5,449 nt of DNA from contig DONH01000080.1 of the NCBI GenBank assembly GCA_003509235.1, positions 1-5,449 of the forward strand. Reading direction: 5' to 3'. Below are positions 1 through 5,449 of this stretch, one piece after another (within the stretch, counting starts at the first letter, position 1; each line of letters starts with the position of its first letter). The position numbers were made by a program, and so were the translations under genes. This DNA comes from Planctomycetaceae bacterium (GTDB taxonomy: Bacteria > Planctomycetota > Planctomycetia > Pirellulales > UBA1268). The notes beneath the pieces are model-generated. The model ran no database searches. It had not been told where the DNA came from and saw only the letters and a program-made list of their open reading frames with translations.

Positions 1-935
1 CTGAGTGTGTGATACCCCTCTTCGACACCGTCGAGTGGCACAACGCCTGATCCACTACCAAAGTGGCACACGACATATCGGGACGAATCTGTTGAAAGAG
101 CCAAACGAATCATGTCACTCATGAGCCGCTGCCGAGCGATAAAGTCATTTGGATTTGCAATATCTAGGGGTTTCGAGGCCTTCACTATTGGCTTTGGTTT
201 ATTTACCCATGCCTCACTTGACGCTAATCTTTTTTCAAGATCTCGAACACTTGTGAAATATGCATCAAGTCTATCTCGGTCACCAACACCCACGCGTCGC
301 TTCAGAGAACGGGTATCATCTGCAACGACATCCATAATACTGCGACCTTCGCGAGCACGATACATTTGGTGACGCCTGTCAGTTGGTGTATCCGCGATAA
401 AAAGTTTTGTAAAAAGGTTTGCAGGCGACGACTCTGCTGGAATCATCGAGCCATTTTCTGTGTACGACGGGCTGTTGCTTCCCGACAATGCCAGAACAAG
501 TGAAGGAAATCGTGTTTCGTGACCAAGATGTTTCGCTAACAACTGATCAACTGATATCGTGTTACCAGAAGGTATTCCTGCCGACATCGGTGCAGCAGAA
601 AGAATGCTTGATTCTGCACGATGCCCACCTCCAACACCCGGATGGGATGATCCTGAAATGACTGTGAAATCATTTCTCAAATCATGAAAATCTTTGAGGT
701 ATGCAGACGGCTTATACTCGCGGCCTGTTTGGATTGGATTCAAATTATCTGCAAGTAGACCCAGACCAAGAGTCATTGCGACGAAGCGTTTCGGCTTCTG
801 TTTTATTGAGGACCCAAAAGATGGGTCCATCGCCGAGAGCCACGGCATCGCCATCGAGACGCCGACGCCCTTGAGAAGCGTGCGTCGATGAAGTTGCTGC
901 CGGAAATTAAAATGTACTCGCGATGTCACCTTCAT
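1..935 (-). CDS. DUF1552 (HXXSHH) family Tat-exported protein, 3' end cut by the window
   Basis: This frame was read by hand on the minus strand. It stays open from the ATG at 935 to the window edge, giving 311 codons plus two bases. The N-terminus has a twin-arginine signal, RRTLLK at residues 17-22, then a short hydrophobic stretch with MPWL around residues 24-36. This 'RRTxLKG...PWLxAM' start is typical of DUF1552 proteins and implies export in folded form through Tat. Other family-like parts are the FVAMTLGLG segment (51-59), SSHPGVGGGHRAESSILS (96-113), and a central helical region with DRLDAYFTSVRDLEKRL (221-237). The last readable residues are GYHTL plus AG-, the beginning of the HXXSHH motif that names the Pfam family. 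Family members usually have about 420-470 residues, so roughly a quarter to a third is missing. The function is unknown; the conserved His cluster suggests metal or redox chemistry, which is inference. It follows the haem protein gene after 133 nt, the usual planctomycete pairing. The start could instead be the GTG at 929. Confidence 0.93.
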   Translation of the reverse strand, partial: MKVTSRVHFNFRQQLHRRTLLKGVGVSMAMPWLSAMDPSFGSSIKQKPKRFVAMTLGLGLLADNLNPIQTGREYKPSAYLKDFHDLRNDFTVISGSSHPGVGGGHRAESSILSAAPMSAGIPSGNTISVDQLLAKHLGHETRFPSLVLALSGSNSPSYTENGSMIPAESSPANLFTKLFIADTPTDRRHQMYRAREGRSIMDVVADDTRSLKRRVGVGDRDRLDAYFTSVRDLEKRLASSEAWVNKPKPIVKASKPLDIANPNDFIARQRLMSDMIRLALSTDSSRYVVCHFGSGSGVVPLDGVEEGYHTL

Positions 936-936
936 G

Positions 937-941
937 CTCCT
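937..941 (-). promoter_or_regulatory. Shine-Dalgarno AGGAG bearing on the DUF1552 start
   Basis: On the minus strand an AGGAG lies one base upstream of the ATG at 935, which is too close for a normal ribosome binding site. It is seven bases upstream of an in-frame GTG at 929-927 (codon 3), a normal spacing. The site is real as sequence, but it supports GTG initiation better than ATG. The two choices differ by only two residues ahead of the Tat signal, so function would not change. Confidence 0.5.
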
Positions 942-1068
942 GCAAAATACTGTTGGAACTTTCGAGATGAGGACACAGGATTTTACGAACTGAACGCTTG
1001 CTAGTTCACAATGTCATCGTCTGGAAACATATTATGCTCGTCATAAGGCAAAAATGACCGCTCCACCC

Positions 1069-3543
1069 TTATTTTTCAATAAAAATCGGGCTGGTGACGA
1101 CAGATTTTAAGAGGGATCGGAATCCATACTCCGATTCATGCACGGTTGTAACAATCTGATCGATTGCCTGACGGTCTGAAAAAGACAGTTCGCCACCTGT
1201 TCCATACACAATGAGATGCGACGCCAGCCCCCGAGCAATCTTTTCAGGGCGAGAGCCTAGAACCCATTTGAGTTCCTTGATATTCGCGAAATGTTTTCCG
1301 CCTGGTAGCTGACCACTAGAATCAACCTCTACGCCTAATTTTGCTCTACCTTTTTTTACTGCTAAATAATGGCTTCTCCATTGACCGGCCGGATCGAATG
1401 ACTCAAGCGCAAAGCCGAAAGGATCCATCTGACGATGACAGCTTGCGCATGACTCATCATTACTATGCTTTGCAAGCTTCTGCCTGATAGTCACTGCTCC
1501 GCGAATATCGGGTTCTATTGCAGGCACACCTACAGGCGGAGGTGGAATCTTCATGCCTAAGATCCGCTCGGCTACCCACGCACCTCGGACAACTGGTGAC
1601 GTTGTACTGCCGTTGGCTGTTACCTTCAAGATTGCCCCTTGTGTCAGCAAACCACCCCTATGAGAAACTTCTGAAACATCGACTTTTTGCATTCCTTGGC
1701 CGACGTCTTGTTCAAGCTTGTAGTATCGGCAAAGTCGACTATTCAAATAGGTATAGTCAGCTGCTACAAGATTTTTGACTGGACGATCTTTCAACACCAT
1801 GTCAACGAGAAACTCATGTGTTTCATCAAGCATTGCCATTCGAACAATGGGATCGTAGTTCCGAAATAGTTTTCGGTCCGGCTGAGTAAAATCCATCTGA
1901 TCAAGGTCGAGCCATTCCGCTGAAAAGTCTTTGATGAACTGTCTCGCAGGACTCTCTCTTCCCACGTAAGACATTTTTTTCTTACCAACTAATCCAAGCA
2001 ATCGGTCCACTTGATGTCGACGTACACCTGCATCACTTAACTTGTTTGTTGCAGCAAGTGCTTGAAGTGTGTTATCGGGCGGACACCCAGTCAGGAAGTA
2101 GCTCAGACGGCTGGCAATCGCATAGTCATCAAGTCGCCCAGGGTTTTCTTTGAGATAGAGAAATTCTGGACTACAAAGAATTGTGCGGTACCCTGCTCGT
2201 AGCGACGCAACGAAGGATCGACCTTCAGAAAGCATGTTCGAGGCAAGGCTTACCGCATTGACAATGTTTTCTTGCTCTACATTTCGCCGAAAGGCTCGCT
2301 TCGAAAACGAATGAATCAACTCGGCAAGTACTTGTCGTGGTTTCTTCGGTACAGGCTCAAACCGATTGCGTGACGTTTCTTCAAGCTCTACCGAGCCAAA
2401 CAGCCTCTGCTGTACGTCTTTCACTGTATACCGATGGACCTGCCTCATCTCTATTCCATCAATACCAATACCAGGAACATTTTGTGGTTCTCCTTCGCCA
2501 ACGCCAACCTGACCGCCACGAAAACGAGCGCGTTTAACCGTACTATCTTGAGGCCGGATTTCGAGCATATGCCCTTTCGGCAACCATGTTTCTAATTCCA
2601 CTACTGTTGGAGTTTCGCTGACCTTAAAGGCTTCCACTGCCGTGAGAATAGGAGCGGTAGAAATACATGGTCCGGAGTGGATCGCCGTCCAGATGCCATC
2701 TGTTTGAGGGACATTGATTCCAGAGCAGTTAATGCGGAATTGATACCAGCCATCAGTTGGTGCAGCCGTAGCTGGAGTACGACCGTAATAAGCCATCGTT
2801 GAAGACCAGACAACAGCCTGCCCGTGCAGCATCTCAGGCTCACGACAACGTCTTCTTGGATTCGAGCGTGCAATAGCTCGCGGCTCGAGATCTCTAGAAC
2901 ACTCATCGCCTGGGTCAAGGGCACGACGAAAGGCTTCATCGAGTGCCTCATCCACCACAGCAAGGTGTCGGGCAAGATGATGATGAGACATGGTCTGATA
3001 TTCAGCAACTGTTGTAAAACCACGAGGGCGACCCTCATCAGGCAATTTTTCAGCCAGTGGGATATCAATCCCTAAAATTTCATGCAACGAACGCTCGACC
3101 TGTATTCGCGTCAATCGACGAGCCCGTACACGACCATAGGTATGATCCCGCTGCTTCTGATGTTTCTGCAACCACTGACTTGTTTGTGACACAAACTCGT
3201 TGCGATCTTTTACGTTCGGTTGATCTGCTTCACGTGGTGGCATTTCACCTGACGTGACTCGGTCGATGATTCTTACCCACGGTGGATCATGTTTTGTTTT
3301 TTGAAGATCGATTCCGTTTGACAGAACTTTCCTTATGTCAAAGCCAGCCTCTCCCTCAGGCCCGTCATGGCAATCAATACAACTGGTTTGCAGAAAACTC
3401 TGAATATGCGCGGGAACATTTTTTGGCTTGGAACTATTTTTTGATTCCGCCTGAACAGAAAGGCTCCCGCCCACAAGACCAACAATGGCAATTAGTGGAA
3501 TCCACATTGGGAAAGGCAGGGGAACGCTTATCCTATTTTTCAT
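1069..3543 (-). CDS. Secreted di-haem-type DUF1592/DUF1588/DUF1585 protein
   Basis: This is a complete 824-residue protein. The N-terminus (MKNR, then a hydrophobic core at 14-30, then VQA at 30-32) is a Sec signal peptide with likely cleavage after residue 32. A haem-c site CIDCH (55-59), followed by GEMPP (99-103), forms a PSCyt1-like cytochrome module. Approximate domains by recognition are DUF1587/PSD3 (139-205), a beta-rich insert (about 240-370), DUF1595/PSD5 with FSKRAFRR (405-465), DUF1592/PSD4 with ASRLSYFL (470-600), DUF1588/PSCyt3 (620-722) with a second haem site CASCH (699-703) and DPFGFALE (707-714), and DUF1585/PSD2 (745-822). The length and domain order are normal for the family. 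The expected location is the periplasm, with two covalent haems and probable electron transfer. The substrate is unknown; no enzymatic activity can be assigned from sequence. No Shine-Dalgarno precedes the ATG (upstream bases AATTAAAAGT), but the start places the signal peptide correctly. It lies 133 nt before the DUF1552 gene and 192 nt after acs. Seven cysteines outside the haem motifs are unusual for an exported protein. Confidence 0.95.
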   Translation of the reverse strand: MKNRISVPLPFPMWIPLIAIVGLVGGSLSVQAESKNSSKPKNVPAHIQSFLQTSCIDCHDGPEGEAGFDIRKVLSNGIDLQKTKHDPPWVRIIDRVTSGEMPPREADQPNVKDRNEFVSQTSQWLQKHQKQRDHTYGRVRARRLTRIQVERSLHEILGIDIPLAEKLPDEGRPRGFTTVAEYQTMSHHHLARHLAVVDEALDEAFRRALDPGDECSRDLEPRAIARSNPRRRCREPEMLHGQAVVWSSTMAYYGRTPATAAPTDGWYQFRINCSGINVPQTDGIWTAIHSGPCISTAPILTAVEAFKVSETPTVVELETWLPKGHMLEIRPQDSTVKRARFRGGQVGVGEGEPQNVPGIGIDGIEMRQVHRYTVKDVQQRLFGSVELEETSRNRFEPVPKKPRQVLAELIHSFSKRAFRRNVEQENIVNAVSLASNMLSEGRSFVASLRAGYRTILCSPEFLYLKENPGRLDDYAIASRLSYFLTGCPPDNTLQALAATNKLSDAGVRRHQVDRLLGLVGKKKMSYVGRESPARQFIKDFSAEWLDLDQMDFTQPDRKLFRNYDPIVRMAMLDETHEFLVDMVLKDRPVKNLVAADYTYLNSRLCRYYKLEQDVGQGMQKVDVSEVSHRGGLLTQGAILKVTANGSTTSPVVRGAWVAERILGMKIPPPPVGVPAIEPDIRGAVTIRQKLAKHSNDESCASCHRQMDPFGFALESFDPAGQWRSHYLAVKKGRAKLGVEVDSSGQLPGGKHFANIKELKWVLGSRPEKIARGLASHLIVYGTGGELSFSDRQAIDQIVTTVHESEYGFRSLLKSVVTSPIFIEK

Positions 3544-3617
3544 ACTTTTAATTCAAACGGGCAGCCGAAGTTCTCTACACAACCTTGGTATTCACTCAAA
3601 GAATATGTCTGTTGCAC

Positions 3618-3664
3618 AAAACGTCTTACGACCTTTAATTATAGGACGTTTTTACCGCACGTCC
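3618..3664 (-). promoter_or_regulatory. Candidate promoter/operator upstream of the haem protein gene
   Basis: The 192-nt gap after acs holds a perfect TATAAT on the minus strand (3643-3638), which would start transcription roughly 85-90 nt before the haem protein ATG. No good -35 hexamer is found 16-18 nt upstream and there is no TG extension, so if it is a promoter it may need an activator. The hexamer is framed by two inverted repeats. AAAACGTC (3618-3625) pairs with GACGTTTT (3645-3652) over 19 nt, with the TATAAT between them. GGACGT (3644-3649) pairs with ACGTCC (3659-3664) over 9 nt, directly abutting the TATAAT. Three GACGT/ACGTC copies in 47 bases could bind a regulator. An 8-bp inverted repeat can arise by chance in a gap this size, so the call is tentative. 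Confidence 0.35.
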
Positions 3665-3735
3665 CTCACTTTAAATCAATGAAGGACCCGGGGGCCTACC
3701 CGCATGATCAAAAACAAAGAAGACCTGAAAGGCTT

Positions 3736-5449
3736 TTACTCATCACTACTACGGAGATTTGCTAAGACTGAATAGTCTTCGAGTGTCGTCGTATCACCGA
3801 CTGTTTCCCGACCAGAAGCTATATCGCGAAGAAGACGTCGCATGATTTTTCCACTGCGTGTCTTTGGCAGGGCTGCCGTAAAGTGAACATCGTCTGGTGA
3901 GGCGATCGCACCTATTTGCTGACGAACATGCTGCCGCAACTCTTTCTTCAATGCTTCATCCGGCTCGCCAGACTTTAGCGTGACGAAGACAGCAATGGCT
4001 TCACCTTTGACCTCATGCGGACGGCCAACTGCAGCTGCCTCTGCAACAGATGGATGACTTACCAGCGCACTTTCAATCTCAATCGTCGAGAGCCGATGAC
4101 CGGCAACATTAAGCACATCGTCAATCCGACCCATAATCCAGTAGTAGCCATCTTCATCCTGCCGCGCGTTATCACCGGCAAGATACTTTCCTGGAACTCG
4201 TTCCCAATAGGTTTCCACAAAACGTTCTTCATCACCCCAGATCCCACGAAGCATTCCTGGCCAGGGCTTTGTCATAACAAGCCAACCACCTTCGCCCGGT
4301 TCAACTGGATCACCTGAAGCATCAACAATTTCTGGATAAACTCCCGGCAACGGCAACGTGCAACTACCTGGTTTCGTGGAAATACAACCAGGAAGCGGAC
4401 TCATCATAATTCCGCCAGTCTCTGTTTGCCACCATGTATCGACAATGGGACAGCGTTCAGCTCCTATTGTTTCGTGATACCACATCCATGCTTCGGGATT
4501 AATACCTTCTCCAACTGTGCCAAGTAACCGAAGGCTCGAGAGATCTTTGCCGTCAATATGTTCGGGGCCCCATTTCATGAATGCCCGAATAGCAGTTGGT
4601 GCTGTGTAAAAAATAGTCGGCTTTTCCTCTTCGATAATCTCCCAGAAGCGGCCTTGGTGAGGAGCGTCTGGTGCCCCTTCATAAATAAGGATCCCGACGC
4701 CAGCCGCTAACGGGCCGTACGTGACATAACTGTGCCCCGTAATCCAGCCACAATCAGCCGTGCACCAGAACAAATCATCGTCTCGTAGATCAAAAACCCA
4801 CTCCGCCGTTGTTTTCGCCCACAGCAAATAACCGGCCGTTGTGTGCTTAATTCCTTTTGGCTTTCCAGTTGATCCGCTCGTATACAGAATGAAAAGCGGA
4901 GACTCTGAATCCATTGCGACTGGTGCAAAGTCTCCCAATTCACCTGCAACCATGTCGTGCCACCACACGTCCCGCCCATCAATCATCGTGACTTCTTGGC
5001 CAGTGCGCTTAAGAACAACAACGTGTTTCACTGTGGGCGACTTCTTGACAGCTTCGTCGACGTTTGCTTTGAGTGGTAAAGCACTGCCTCGACGCCATCC
5101 ACCATCAGAAGTTATGACAGCAACAGCCTGCGCATCGTTATTTCGGTCTGCAATTGCTTCACTTGAAAAGCCGCCAAAAATGACAGAGTGCACTGCACCG
5201 ATTCTCGCACATGCTAACATTGCAATGACAAGCTCTGGTGTCATTGGCATGTAGATAGAAACAACATCACCTTGTTTCACACCTAAGCGTAATAAGCCTG
5301 AAGCAGCTTTACTCACTTCTTCCTTAAGTTCACGAAAGGTGAGTGTTCGTCGTTCACCAGTGGGTTCGCCGACCCATACAATCGCAGTCCTGTCACCAAG
5401 CCCAGCTTCAACATGCTGATCGATACATGCTGCTGAAGCATTTGTCTGC
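3736..5449 (-). CDS. acs: Acetyl-CoA synthetase (AMP-forming), 5' end cut by the window
   Basis: Acs converts acetate, ATP and CoA to acetyl-CoA, AMP and PPi in the cytoplasm, through an acetyl-adenylate. The window shows 570 residues up to a TAA stop. The frame continues to the right edge (visible start [19 protein letters not shown]), so the first roughly 75-90 of about 650 residues are missing. The GTG at 5316 is an internal valine codon, not a start. In visible numbering: the P-loop-like adenylation motif [10 protein letters not shown] is at 190-199; [10 protein letters not shown] (337-346) carries the tryptophan that restricts the acyl pocket to acetate in characterised Acs; [17 protein letters not shown] (425-441) and [11 protein letters not shown] (442-452) form the hinge and start of the C-terminal domain; PKTRSGK (528-534) holds the catalytic lysine needed for adenylation. 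That lysine is the target of Pat-type acetylation and CobB deacetylation in Salmonella, so similar control is possible here. The tryptophan and motif spacing favour acetate over propionate. No terminator is clear after the stop. Confidence 0.97.
   Translation of the reverse strand, partial: QTNASAACIDQHVEAGLGDRTAIVWVGEPTGERRTLTFRELKEEVSKAASGLLRLGVKQGDVVSIYMPMTPELVIAMLACARIGAVHSVIFGGFSSEAIADRNNDAQAVAVITSDGGWRRGSALPLKANVDEAVKKSPTVKHVVVLKRTGQEVTMIDGRDVWWHDMVAGELGDFAPVAMDSESPLFILYTSGSTGKPKGIKHTTAGYLLWAKTTAEWVFDLRDDDLFWCTADCGWITGHSYVTYGPLAAGVGILIYEGAPDAPHQGRFWEIIEEEKPTIFYTAPTAIRAFMKWGPEHIDGKDLSSLRLLGTVGEGINPEAWMWYHETIGAERCPIVDTWWQTETGGIMMSPLPGCISTKPGSCTLPLPGVYPEIVDASGDPVEPGEGGWLVMTKPWPGMLRGIWGDEERFVETYWERVPGKYLAGDNARQDEDGYYWIMGRIDDVLNVAGHRLSTIEIESALVSHPSVAEAAAVGRPHEVKGEAIAVFVTLKSGEPDEALKKELRQHVRQQIGAIASPDDVHFTAALPKTRSGKIMRRLLRDIASGRETVGDTTTLEDYSVLANLRSSDE

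Noticed and set aside
112..891. Three plus-strand open frames of 65-86 codons
   Set aside because: They are antisense to the DUF1552 gene, which is open without interruption through the whole region and shows a Tat signal and family motifs.
1032..1046. TTATG-N5-CATAA inverted repeat and CATAAT as a promoter for the DUF1552 gene
   Set aside because: The arms are only five bases and AT-rich, and no -35-like hexamer lies at a suitable distance from the CATAAT.
2601..3068. 155-codon open frame on the minus strand
   Set aside because: It lies wholly inside the haem protein gene in another frame, has no recognisable domain, and the longer frame carries clear family motifs.
3684..3703. GC-rich segment after acs as an intrinsic terminator
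   Set aside because: On the minus strand the possible stem is short, contains a mismatch, and is followed by TTCATTGATTT instead of a T-tract.
4841..5254. 137-codon open frame on the plus strand
   Set aside because: It is antisense to a highly conserved part of acs, including the [10 protein letters not shown] region, and its translation resembles no family I know.
5314..5316. GTG as the start of acs
   Set aside because: The frame remains open upstream to the window edge with typical Acs sequence ([17 protein letters not shown]), so this codon encodes an internal valine.

Overview
The window most likely comes from a member of the Planctomycetota (a Pirellulaceae-like or marine metagenomic lineage is plausible). 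The main reason is a DUF1587/DUF1595/DUF1592/DUF1588/DUF1585 c-type haem protein followed by a Tat-exported DUF1552 (HXXSHH) protein. This pairing is characteristic of planctomycetes and occurs less often in Verrucomicrobia and some myxobacteria. Weak or absent Shine-Dalgarno sequences and moderate base composition fit this but do not prove it.

All three supported genes lie on the minus strand, so transcription runs from the right edge to the left edge. From right to left: (1) 5449-3736, acetyl-CoA synthetase (acs), whose first roughly 75-90 residues lie outside the window; (2) a 192-nt gap, 3735-3544, with a perfect TATAAT surrounded by GACGT/ACGTC inverted repeats, the best candidate promoter/operator here; (3) 3543-1069, an 824-residue secreted protein with a CxxCH haem site near each end; (4) a 133-nt gap, 1068-936, with no convincing signal apart from an AGGAG next to the following start; (5) 935-1, the first 311 codons of a DUF1552 protein, cut by the left edge inside its signature motif. 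No RNA genes, mobile elements, CRISPR arrays or convincing terminators were seen.

The haem protein and the DUF1552 protein are probably functional partners outside the cytoplasmic membrane: one carries a Sec-type signal peptide, the other a twin-arginine signal. Their biochemical role is not established. Acs is cytoplasmic and activates acetate to acetyl-CoA. The 192-nt gap and the candidate promoter suggest that it is a co-oriented neighbour and not a tight operon partner. The window is mostly ordinary planctomycete chromosome. Its least-understood content is the haem/DUF1552 pair, and I see no clear evidence of a wholly new system.
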